Positions 32,510 through 44,300 of a DNA stretch of 64,000 nucleotides are shown here, piece by piece. Under the pieces are notes generated by a model. The model was not told where the DNA came from. It saw only the letters and a program-made list of their open reading frames with translations, and searched no databases. This DNA is from Macquaria australasica (lineage: Eukaryota > Chordata > Actinopteri > Centrarchiformes > Percichthyidae). A program made the translations under genes and the position numbers. The stretch's first letter is position 1; every line of letters starts with the position of its first letter. The DNA is taken from assembly GCA_005408345.1 (NCBI GenBank), contig SEMN01000320.1, positions 525,091-589,090 of the forward strand, read 5' to 3'.

Positions 32510-35500
32510 TGGCAGTGTCAAAGCCTGTGCACAGTTCTGCCAGGCTCAATAGGCTGATTCATTAGAGCCTCCTCATGACACTAGAGGAGAAAATGGAAAG
32601 GGAGGACGAGGAGACGGGAGTGTTACAGCTCAGCACTCTGCGGCTGAAGTCTGACACGACCTGACAGTGGTCAGGTCACTCTTAAAGGAAAAGTCCACCC
32701 TAAAATATTTGATTTTGATGAGTGTCGAGCCTTGCATTCCCAGGTTCATTTTGTTGTTCGCTGGTGTATCTTTCTTTATAAAGTTAGATGAGTGTCATTC
32801 AAAGCCTCTGTGGGCAGAAGCATTAGCATTAGCAACATTACTTTTATCAGTATAGACTATACAAATACATTTGTGTTGTAGGTATGATGTGTTGCCTCTT
32901 CACTTGACCTTACCTAACTATGTTTTTTGGTAACACTCTAACTTGTAATAGGACGAGTGCTGCCTTAGGGTTTCTTACATAAAATTAACTTCTACATCTC
33001 CTACCTTTGCACTGGTTTGTCTTCAAGTTAAATATTTTACGGGCATTATATTTGTGGTAAAAGAAACATGGAAGGATGACACACCTTGCTCCTAATTGGC
33101 CCATGTGCTGCTTGTGTCCTGCATCAGGCAAATAAAGCTAGTTTACTTAATTCACATGTTCGTGCAGTAAAATTAGTTTTTGATCTCTTCTTGTAATCAT
33201 CTTAAATCTTTTTTCTGTTCTTTGCCCTAAATGGGAAACCTCACACACCTGAACAACCTAGCTGGTACTAACAAACAAATTATTTGCTACCTCCATTATA
33301 GACCCGCTCTGCTTAGAGGGTCCAGATATATTATAGAGAATTTCATTACTAGAGTCATTATAGCTGTCATAAAAGTGCACCATCAAAACATCATTCTGCT
33401 TTATTTTACTAGCTGCACATCCAAAACCCCCACAATTTAGAGGGTACTGACAGCCACCATTACACATCATTATTCACAATGGAGCCATACAGTGATTCAA
33501 AAATATTTACACTCTTCAGTCATTCTGTCCTAATGCATAAAAAACCCTTTTTTTCCAACAGCCCATCCCAAATTAATTTCATTTGCTCTGCAGGAGAGAT
33601 TTTTTTTTTTTATTGTTTTCAAAGGAGGTTGTTTTTATCTAATATCATCATTACTGAATCTGGCAACCGGCAGTGGAAATGTGCTGTGGAGTGGAGTGGG
33701 TGTTGTAAGTAACGATGCTTGGCAGCGAGCTGTGTTTGTCTGGATCTCTCCCTCGCTGTCTCCACTGGAGCCAGGCAGACTTAAAGCCCAGGCCTCCTGT
33801 CAACGAGGGGCTCTCGCAACCCCCTCCCCCCGGATGTGTGTGAGATTTACTTCATGTCTTAACAGCTCCCTCTGGACCGCACTGGGAGATTAGGTTGAAT
33901 TTTCACGTTTTTACGGCCTGTTTTAGGTAGATGACTTTCATGCTTTTGCTAAACCTGACATCATTATTATGAAGCCACTGACATGAGTATTTTCTTCTTT
34001 GCAAAGGAGCAATAGGTGTTCTGACTGATGTAAGGTCAGTTTTAAACAACATGCCTTCATCCCTGTTTAAGAATTGGATTATTACATTTAAAATGAAGAC
34101 AAGTTGCAAACATGTTCCAGCTATCACACGGTGAAGTTTAAGTCCCTGTCACTGTGTGCATTTTTACCATAATGAGCACCTCCAGACCTTGTGACAGACA
34201 TGGGCTCATTAGCTGAAACATCATGTTTACCTCTGTCACATGGTGTTACAGTCAACATGGGGAATTAAAGAGGAACCCCCCCCCCCCACTGCAAATAGGC
34301 CAAGAGTCTCCACACCCCACACTGTGAGGGGAGGTCGCCTCAGGACTCAAGTCGACCGAATTCTGTGAATAAACATGGAAAAATAAATCTGGATGATTAA
34401 TAAATCTGAGTGCTTGGGGCCATTTTGTCAGGTTTAGTTATATACCCATGACTTCATTAAGAAGAAACCTTACAGACTCCTGAAGGAGTTTAATAAATAA
34501 TACATAAATAATACATACATACAGTTCCACTATTTTCTCTGAAACAATTATAGGTCTTGTAGTACCAGCCCATGCTGTTTGCTGCTATATAGGGACTTTA
34601 TTACAAAGTCAGACACACACACAATGCTCTCCACTGTGGCTGCTACAAATCCTTTCTGCATTATCGGTACAGTTCGACAACATAAGGCTCATATTTCTTT
34701 TTAAAAAAGGACAGTCACTGTGATATAGGCCCTCCAGCATCAACTTCACTCTACTCCACATGCATGCTTTATTTCCAGTGCTGGACGCAGGCCAATAAGC
34801 CACTGCAAGCCGCTGCAGGTGAATCCCAGCACTTCCTCAGGGTTTTTCAGGGGGATTTGAGTTTGCGTCAGCAGTTACGTTGCTTTGCTTTCCTCTCGTG
34901 TTTGCAGGGAGTAGAAAGGGTTTATTGGCTCTGCATGCACAGAGTTGGATTCTGGGCAGAGAAATTGTTTTGTTTTTTTGCCCAGTTGATCTAATTTTTG
35001 GGCACATTTTATTCTCTTTCCGAAGAGTACAGTTTGACAACTATTGTATCGTTGTTTTATTCTTGTTGATGCTGCAGTTCTGTGGGCATGGCTTTTTCTA
35101 CCACCCCAGGCTGGGCACTTTGTTGTTTTTGATTAGGAAAAGCTACATATTTGTCACATGTGGTGGATCTAGATGGAACAAATGGCAAATTAAAACTGAT
35201 CCAATGTCAATATGAACATGGCCAAAATGCAAAACAGTGTCTCAAATGATCAGGGACAAAAACTCTTTCCAGAATACATCTGCATCTAAAAACACTGTCG
35301 ATGGGGGGAAATGACGGTCAGCTGCTCTGAGATCACTTACTTTGGTATAGCTACAGTAATCACACAATACAGCTGTTGTTGTTGATCTGTTGATATGTTT
35401 TCATGCTCAGAGGTTTAGCCTACTGCAACCAGCCTGTGCTGAGAGGGACATATTTATCCCCCTTAGTGTTAGTTAATTACCAACCAGCATAGATTTACAA

Positions 35501-37020
35501 CTTCATACTGACTTTAGAGCTCATCCTGCTCCACTTGAACTGTATAATTACCTACCTATGAGTGCTTATTAACGTACAGTATGCATACACCATCTGACAT
35601 TTGCAGAGTGCACTGCTCCATCTTCCTCCTTCCTCTCCTTAAAGGAGGTATTGTAGTTACAAGTAGCAATCTGCCGGGCTCCTGCACATTTCACTCAAAT
35701 ATGTGCTAATGTTAGACCAGGCATCCAGCTCCGGCTATGCTGCGGGAGGCCAGGGGGCGAGGTTTATTCTGGGACAGGTATGCACAGTCTGAGAGATCTG
35801 GAGGGAGACCGTGAGAGTGGATGTGGTGCTGGTTCTTGTGTTTAATGTGCTGTTTAATAAATGCATGTTTGAGGTATTTTTATATGAAGCATCTTACCAT
35901 CAATAAGCAAGGCTTATAAGGTCATAAGACAATGCAGGTTTGAGATTTTTCTGCAAACATGAGCCATTAGCTGTCAAATACAAATTGTTCTCGACAACAC
36001 TGAGGATGCCGTTTATTCCTGTGCAGCTTCAACACACCGCAGCTAAATAGTTTCCAGTGTGGGAAATTCACTGCTTTCAGCCCTGACGAGGGATTGATCC
36101 TCTCGTCCTAGACGTCGTTTGACAAACATAAAACCACACTCACCGCACAGACAAGCAGCGTAAGCAGGGAATCCCTGCCACTTAGAGACTGACAGCTGGG
36201 TATACAGAAGCTTTGCCAGAGTGTGTCTCCCCATAATCCCCCTCCCTTAGCTTGAATAATTGTTTCTGAATTGATTTAGGCTCAGCTGGCTCACTTGCTT
36301 CTTCTGCCGGCTTTGGACAGTAGCATGTATTTTTGCTTCCTATAATTACTGTCTGCCTTGTTTCTGTGCTAGTCAGCAATACAGCCGAGCTTTTACCCTC
36401 CAAATGGAAGCGTCTTCGAGGAAGCAGCAATTAAAAATTCATTTGAGATCTGTTTGTTGCTCTGACTGACCATAAATTACACACACACCAACAATTTGCC
36501 TTTACATGAGGAAAGTTAAATGTCAGACGATGCCCATTTTAATTCTTCAGTACAGAGTTCTGAGAAATCTAAGGCCTCTTGGGAAATGATTTTCCTCAAT
36601 ATCAATCTTCTCACAATCAGTTTAAAACCCACTAATGAAATGATGTCCATAAAAATAATGTAATGTGCAGAATGGGCTTTGTTTTTCTGGTGAGAGTGCA
36701 CACGCTTAATGCAGAAATGTTTGGTAAGGAAGGAGGGAAGAAATGTGAAGATGCCTCCTCAGTTGAACTCTGTGTGGACAGCCTAGTCAGTGTGACGTCG
36801 GTGAGTGGGCCTTTCACATGCTAATTTAATGTCATTCCCCTGCCCTCTTTTTATAACGTCCCAGCTAACAAATTGAGCAATTGTGACAACATTAAAACTA
36901 ATGAACTATCTGTGTCCTCTTAAATCTGCTAAAATGTTTTGTAGGAAATATAGTCCCCACGTTGTCCACCAACAAGTAATATTTAACTTTTCATTATTCA
37001 TATGTGGTTTTGAGCTTGCC

Positions 37021-37474
37021 TTTAAATAAATAGCTTGACATTTTGGAAAATACACGTATTCGCTTTCTTACCGAGAATTAGAGAAGATTGATACCACTCT
37101 CATGTCTGCACGGTAAATATGAAGCTGGAGCCAACAGCCAGTTAGCTTAGCTTAGCATAATGACTGGAAACAGGGGGATACAGCTAGCCTGGCTCTGTCC
37201 AAATGTAACAAAAACCCACCTACCAGCACCTCTAAGGCTCACTAATTAACATGTTATATCTTGTTTATTTAATCTGTACAAAAAGTGTAAAAATGACAAT
37301 TCACCATTTCTGCAAGCTAGCTGTTTCTCACTTTATGCTAAGCTAAGCTAACCGCCTGCTGGCTCTCACTTCGTATTCAGCATAAGGACATGAAAGTAAT
37401 CAATCTTCTCATCTCACTCTCGGCAAGATAGTGAATAAGCATATTTCCCAAAATGCCAGACTATTCCCTGAAGA
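37021..37474. mobile_element. Palindromic (foldback) element, copy 2
   Basis: Left and right arms are inverted: 'tgataccactctcatgtctg' on the left pairs with a diverged 'catgaaagtaatcaatcttctc' region on the right, and 'ttagcttagcttagcataa' on the left pairs with 'ttatgctaagctaagctaa' on the right. Both outer ends are present ('ataaatagcttgacattttg' and 'aaaatgccagactattccct'). This is the most complete of the three copies in the window, though its centre is shortened. No coding capacity. Confidence 0.8.
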
Positions 37475-38239
37475 ACGAGGCATGGTTTGGCATGCCTACA
37501 TATTCTGAAATTTCTAAAAGCACCGAAAAAAGCTCACAAAATATTCAGCGTCTTGATGTTTCATGCAAATTCCCCAATTTCTAAATACCAGCACCTCCCT
37601 CCTTTCTTTGTTTTGCTCAAATTCTCCTCCAAACTTTTTTGTGTGCAGGGAGATTCCTCACATGAGGAGGTTGTTAAGCTGTTATCAGGGAAAGTGCTGG
37701 ACGTCTTTTGGAGGAGTAATGGGGAGGGAGGGACCCTTCAGTGGGGGGAAAGTAAGGGAAGGTTCTCTTGTCAGACCTTGCTGAAAGAAACTGTGGCATT
37801 TTTTGTGCCTCGCCAAGGACTTTGGAAAATTTTGCAACAATGAAGGAGAGGAGAGGAGAAATTCAAATTAAAAGTTTGATCCCAAAAGAAAGGAGGGGGT
37901 GGATAAGAAGGTTTAGGGAAGCTAAGAGGGAACGGGAGGAGGAAAAGAATGAACGGAGGGAATAAATCCAGAAAGTGTTTTTTTTTTTTTTGTAAGACTT
38001 TTAGTCCTCCCTTTGCCCTCAAGTCTGGGTCAATGAATAAAATATTTTGAAAGAGGGAATGGCTAAAAAATCTTTGAAGGTCTTTTTCACAAAAGATCAT
38101 TGAAGCACCCTGAGGGGATAGGACCCTGACATCTCACTCCTGTGTGTGTGTGTGTGTGTGAATTTAAATAAGGTTTGACCCTCCCCCTTCAACCCCCCGT
38201 CACCATCAGCACCCACTGTTTTCCCCCCTCAGTCTGCAT

Positions 38240-38560
38240 GCTGGCTAGTCCTCTGCAGCGCGTGCAGCAGATAAGTTGTGTTTTCTACCAGTGTTGCTCT
38301 GGCTTTAGAGGGGGAAGGAAGAGCTCTAAAGGGGGGAAAAAAAGGGAGATACTGTAGGAGGAGCGTGACGGAAAGAGGACAGCCGGCGCAACAGTTTTAC
38401 ACTGCGTGCAGTTACAATGGGAGAGGCGTGTTAGAGAGAGAGAGAGAGAGCATACAGGCAGAGGACTCGCTGCAGTGCAGGTGGATCACAACTGTCTGCT
38501 GAAGAGGAAGGTTCGGAGGCAGCAGTTAAACTCTAATTGGCTGTCCAGAAGGTTTGTAGT
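38240..38560 (+). promoter_or_regulatory. Possible alternative promoter or 5' exon region
   Basis: The block has about a dozen CpGs in 320 bp, clearly above local background, plus a GA microsatellite (about 38432-38450) of the kind often found in 5' untranslated sequence. A TATA-like TTTAAATAAGG lies upstream at 38163-38173. Possible donors (CAG then GTGGAT near 38480; AAG then GTTTGT near 38551) are weak. The evidence is suggestive only. Confidence 0.25.
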
Positions 38561-41307
38561 GCGGTTTCTTTACAATGCTATAGCTGATTGTTGCATGGTT
38601 TGTGCCTCTGTGTGTGTGTGTGTGTGTTCTGTGACTGATATAATGGATGCTGTGTTCTCCACCATCAGGGCTGCTATCTCACTGCTGTCTACCCTTGTTG
38701 CGTCTGTGCAGTTGTGACATTTCCCAGAGCTGACAGTACCAAGGAGAAGACCGTGAATCTGTGATAAACTCATACATGTTTTCAAGCTTGAGGCATGGAT
38801 TTGTATTTTTGTCGGTATCTCATGCGCACAAGTTCAGGCTACATGAGAAACTTCTAAGCTGGGAAGAGAATAGGAGACTTTCCGCTTTGGTTGCTTCATG
38901 CTAAATGAAACAGCAGAGGCCCCGTTCCCTCCTTTCAGATTGTGAGGTCTTTTACTATGGAGAAGAATAGAGCCGGGAGCTGTGAATGGGCCCGAGATGG
39001 CTTTCTGTGCAGAAGAGAGGTGCCGCCCTCTCAAGTGTCAGCATGCTTAGTGGGTTGGTGGCGGGGGGGGGTAGGTTCATGTGCTTGTAGTTTATAGAGG
39101 GGGCTGGGTTTTATGCATTGATAAGAGACGAGCTATTACCTGTATTTAGTTCTCCACTTGTTATTACTTTTAAGAGTTAAAAGTTCATGATTTCTAATGT
39201 TTCTTCCTGTCTCGTGGCTCCTATCCCGCTCTTTACCCCCTGAGGGAAAGGAGGAGCGATACAGTCAAGCGCTTCAGTCAATCTTTTTATCGTCTTATCA
39301 TAGGTGTCTGTTTACTGTTGACTGAGCAGTGATAAGGAGCCGTTAGGAGCTGCTCGTTTCTATTTCTGGCTGTTGTTTTCTGGGTGTTCCTATGAAAGGC
39401 CTCCTTTCATGGTTGGATAACTGACTGACTGATGGGGAAGTCTGTGGTTTGGTTGCTCTTTGCTCATGTTGTTATTTGTTTGCCAGAGCTGAATTTGCTG
39501 CTCACAGTCGCTTCACTTTGTTCAATTTTATATCTCCTGAGGTGTTTTGCGTGATCGAGGATTTGCATTCCAGGCCTCGAGATTTATGGAGCATTTTGTA
39601 CTTGTTTTCTTTTTCTTCTTAAACCTCTTGAGGAGAGCCACCACAAACAAATCTGTACAACATTTCAGCTCAATTTTCTCTGATTTCAACTTTCAGAATT
39701 TTGCCACACATTTTCCCCTCTGCTGTGCATTTTATCTGCCAGCGAACTGTAATCGTGTTTTGGATTGGAGTGAAGTATGAAGAGTTAGGGCCAAGTTGAA
39801 TCTTGTTTGTGCTGCAATTGTTTTTGAGGTGGGGTAAAATTTCAGCCTACACCAAATCATCCTGCAGTGCAATAAAATAAACCTGAGCACTGAATTGTAA
39901 TAAGCTAGCAAAGCTTCAAAATGTCAGTGTCATGTCCATATAGAATTAATGCTCTATATTTACATTTCGTAGCCAAAGTGTGGATATTTGTTCATGAGAA
40001 ACAGTGCTTTTTGGGTTGTCTTGCTCCCCCATCATCTACCTGTTCCTCCTGCTGTCGATTTCGTCTTCTCAGTGCTGAAATAATGAAGTCTGATGGATTC
40101 ACATCAGTGACACAGACACCTGCGTCCATGGTGCTGCCTCCTGAAGGCAGTGACCTCCTCACACATTGTACACACACTTTCCTCCTCTATTGTATCATCA
40201 CTTTTCCTGTTGTCTTCACCAAGGTACACATTGCTTTAAACTAGAGGTCCTTTGAGAATGTTATTGATTATAGCAGTCTAATAATAGGATACCATAATGC
40301 TAAAAGAATGTGGAAGATTATATATACAACATTAATATTTTTAATTGTTTTGATGGATGGATGTTGGATTTTGCTGAAAAGATGAAGAAGATTACAGTGA
40401 AATTAGAGATTGCACACTGACTTTCTACATGTTGTGCTCAAGCTGCCTCAAATGGTCATTTCAAGTGCAGTTTCAGTTGCTAATAGTCTTGCATTCCAGA
40501 TGTTTTTTTTGTGCAGTATAGTCTGCCTTGAGATTCAACTCTGTCTGTAGAGGAGACGTATAATCTGCCTACACATCCTGCTTCCATGGCACTCGCTACC
40601 ATGGTGATGGCCTCTAATGAATCCTGAAACGTCTAATCAAATATTTGTGCAGAATTCTTTTGCAGAGAAGTAATAAAACGGGACCCTTGCAACAGGCTTT
40701 GTTTGGTCTTCATCTTTTGGCCATTCTCTGAGGTATTCTCATTGTTTCAGGAATGACTTTGTGTGCCGGGCCCTTGTAGAAAATACTGCTGCTTCAGGCC
40801 GAATGATTTGCAGTCATGCTGGCCTTGATTTCCTCTCCCGAGGCGTTCATGTAGCCATCTGAATTCCACACCACAGGTCAAGGTTTTGAGATGTATCTTT
40901 GTGGTAAATTAAGACAGATTTCTCACTGTTACATGTGATTTATTGCACTTCAACTCTGGACATGCAGTTCAATAACATTTTAAAAGCAGCCAAAAGAGGT
41001 TACTTTTCCCCCAGGCTGAGGCCGAGGAGGTGAACACTGAGTGCTGCAATGGTGAAGTATTGTCCCGGTGTCTAAATCAACCTCAGTGACCCAAGCACCT
41101 CTCCAGTTCCTCTCCTTATGTTTCCACTTTAGGAGGGATGATAGACCGTGTGTGTGTGTGTGTGTGTGCCTGCACATGTGTGTGTGAGTGTATTTTACAA
41201 AAAGACAGGAAGGGGTTGTCTTATCGTCCAAGAAATGGGTGTTACTCTTCTTTCTAACTTGTGTTGTAAATCACTGGTTTATGTAATGGGGCTGAGTGTT
41301 TGTGTGC

Positions 41308-41310
<3 letters not shown>

Positions 41311-41347
<37 letters not shown>
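41311..41347. repeat. (TG)n microsatellite
   Basis: About eighteen uninterrupted TG units, preceded by a shorter imperfect TG region at 41151-41190. Confidence 0.9.
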
Positions 41348-41349
<2 letters not shown>

Positions 41350-44300
41350 AATAACTTGGCTAGCCTGCCTGCGATTATGTCATACAGCATGGTTTCCAGC
41401 TGTCCGAATCTGCTGCTTTTTAATTTTGTTTTCAAGAAAGTCATCACCAACCACAGTGTGTGTGTACGTGTCGTTTCTGTGTCTGTGTATGTGTAAACTG
41501 TGTATACATGTACGTTTTAGATTTGTGCTTAATTGTTTGTATAAATGTGTACACTCAATAAACTCTGTGGAGCGTCACCTGTTGGCCCACCGAGCAAAGA
41601 AATCATTGCTGTCAGCTTCTGGCTGATGAAAGCTCTGAACCTTTTTTTTTTTTTTTGTTCTTTTTGATGATTGTGATTTGGGTCTGATTAAACACTGCTG
41701 TCCAGCTCTAAGTTAAACCAAATGTATTTGGGCTGGGTCCCACTGAGGGGCTTAGATGTGAGCTTTGACAAAGGACTGAACACATTTCAGCTTTAATGCA
41801 GGTGCACACGCAGGGGCCCAAACTCATTGTGATCAGGTTTCTTTGCAGAAAGCTAAGCGAGAACCTATAACCATCTTTCAAAAAGGATTTTTAACAGTCA
41901 AGGTAATTTTATTTAGTAAACACTGAGGTCTTTTAAAGTTTGATATTACCATGGATAAGGCTAACTGATCCTCAATTTCCTCCAGACTTAAATTCATATC
42001 TAGTGTTTTGTTGACATAGATTTGACTGACTCATTGCTGTCCTCTCCCACAGGTGGTTTAACCATGTTACTTAATCAGATTCTTGGAAATGCTTCAGAAA
42101 AACAAAAAGAGGGACTGTGGTTGAATTGTTGTTTGATTTAATGAGGAGCAGTCCTCTTGCTGCAGTTAATGTTGGATTAATGTCTGAGAGGTCAGTGAGA
42201 CTGGACTTTTGCCAGAGAGAGAAACTGTACTCACTATATATCCATTGTATGTTCCTCTGGATAATAATGTCAGTTAAATGGCTAAATGTCTGGCACTGTC
42301 TTGCTCTGCTGTTTGCCCAGCAGTGGTTAGACCCATCTAACCCCAGGCTCCCAGTCGGCCTTGACCGCAGTGAGCTGAGGCTTGTAGGGTGTTGAACTTC
42401 TCCCAACACTTTTTATAGACTGCTCTGGCCAGGTCAGAGTTCATGGGAAAGCTTTGCTCAACCTGTCTTCACCAAGTGGCAGGACCTGCTGACATGTTTC
42501 TCTCATGACCTGTCACTAAAATTGGACTTCACAGTTATTTGTACAAGAAGAAGAGAGAATCTATATGCACCTGTTAGACTTACTGTAGGTGCTCGATAAA
42601 CTGTTAATGTTGTTTCTGACTCTAACAATCTAGATCAGTTACTCAATGCTGCAAGACGCTATGAGTAAAGGTTTCCACCAAATGAAATATTGGGCAATAT
42701 CCACCTAAACCACCAGATGACTCAGGCCTTGGGGACACAATGCAACAGGACATTTCTCCCCCGCAGTTATGACCAACCTTTACTTTCCATTATGCTTAAG
42801 TTCCTTTTGGGCTCATGTCATTCACTTTGGTTTATCTCCATTTGCAAATATCTCTCCTTTACTGAGCTCGGTCGTGAGACCAAAAGTTGTACTTCAACTT
42901 TGACCTCTGATACCTGATGAACATTTTATCTGCAGATGTAGCATGTTGTTTGCATCTTATAAGACATACAGTCTCCCTTTTGTCAACGACAGCTTCCCTC
43001 CCTGTCTTGGCAGTGGTAATAGCAGACTGGTGCTGAGTCACAGGGACTATCATGTGTCTTACACCAATTCAGCTGTTTGAAGGGAGGAATTTCAGGGTTT
43101 TTGTTGGTATAAAACTGGCATCAGCCTTTTATTAGCATTAGTTAGGAATGCTGATGTGAGCTAGTTGAGTAAGAAACCACCACTCAGCATCAAGCTGAAG
43201 CCATTCTTGTTTTTTTGGTAGCCGTGGTAAGTGAGGAAAAAAGGTAACAAACAGTTTGAGAGGTGTTTTATAGTTTTTTTATTGTAATGTTTAATGCCCC
43301 ATTAACTTTCACTATAATTGTTAACAAATGCAAAGTAATAAGTGCTAATTTCTCAATTCCCTGGGATGAAGTCTTCAATAGCAGAGACCTCTGAAATCCT
43401 ACATTCTACTTCGTAAGGAAAAAAATAAAGAAGAGGGGCAGCCCGTACTTTGAGCTCTTGTAGGAAAGTGAGAATTTCAAAGAAAAGGGAGAACGTTTTT
43501 GACGAATTGTCGGTTTGTTCCAGATGTGACATTTGTCTGCAGGGATTTGCAGCTCTGTGTAATGTGATGTGTGGCAGGTTGAGGGAATGTAAAAGGAGGA
43601 GTGGAGCGCACAGGAAGGAGGATATTGCTTTACTCGTCCTGGCCTGTCACTTTCTACATAACTAAGAATCATACCAACCGACCAGCACAAACACATATCA
43701 ACAAACTTGCAGTACATCTCTGGGATACATTGCAAAACCATACACAACCTTATTTTTTAAAGTCCAAAAACAATGACTACATCATCCAGTGGGAAGCTTT
43801 TCTGTCCTGGCAAATATTGACTCTGGTGGTGAGGAGGCTGAGCACACAGCCTCCCAATTTCCCCTTAAATGTCTTTCTCTTCCCTCCTTTTTTCTTTCTA
43901 TAATTTCTTTCCTCCTTCCCTCCCTCCTTCTTAACCAAAACCTGGAAGTCATTTATGAAGTCAGGATGGGGTTTCTCCCGTCCAGAAGTGGATATTTGAG
44001 TAGAGCTCAGTGAGGAGGGACTCCAGTTTGACGTCCCACACCTCCCATCAAGGGAATTGCATCAGAGTGAAGCTGAATATCTCAGTGCTGGAACCAGCTG
44101 TGGTTTGATGTTTGGTTATAACCAAACCTAGTTACCAACGCAGATACTGTTTACCACAGTCACAGTCTTTTTAACAATCACTCTCCCCCAGATTACTATT
44201 AAATTATTATTATTAAGTGCAAATAGGTGCTGGAATGTGTGTCATTGGCGTAGAGACATTGTGCAAGATAGGCATGTGAGGCGGAATTGGGAATATACTG

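Larger units (their letters stand above)
29550..37020. other. Non-coding DNA with CA microsatellites, no gene recognised
   Basis: The longest open frame (30467-30943, 158 codons) has no recognisable similarity, and about this length is expected by chance somewhere in 64 kb. Tracts at 31666-31698 and 32383-32507 are CA-rich. The phrase at 32682 resembles one at 17733. The 33690-33900 block is GC-richer than its surroundings without a coding reading. A short C-run lies at about 34278-34287. Confidence 0.5.

Noticed and set aside
32305..32565. Thr-His repeat 'proteins' in three frames
   Set aside because: They are direct translations of the (CA)n tract.
38643..38715. Short ATG frame starting MDAVFSTIRAA
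   Set aside because: Only 24 codons, no donor before the stop, and no known family.
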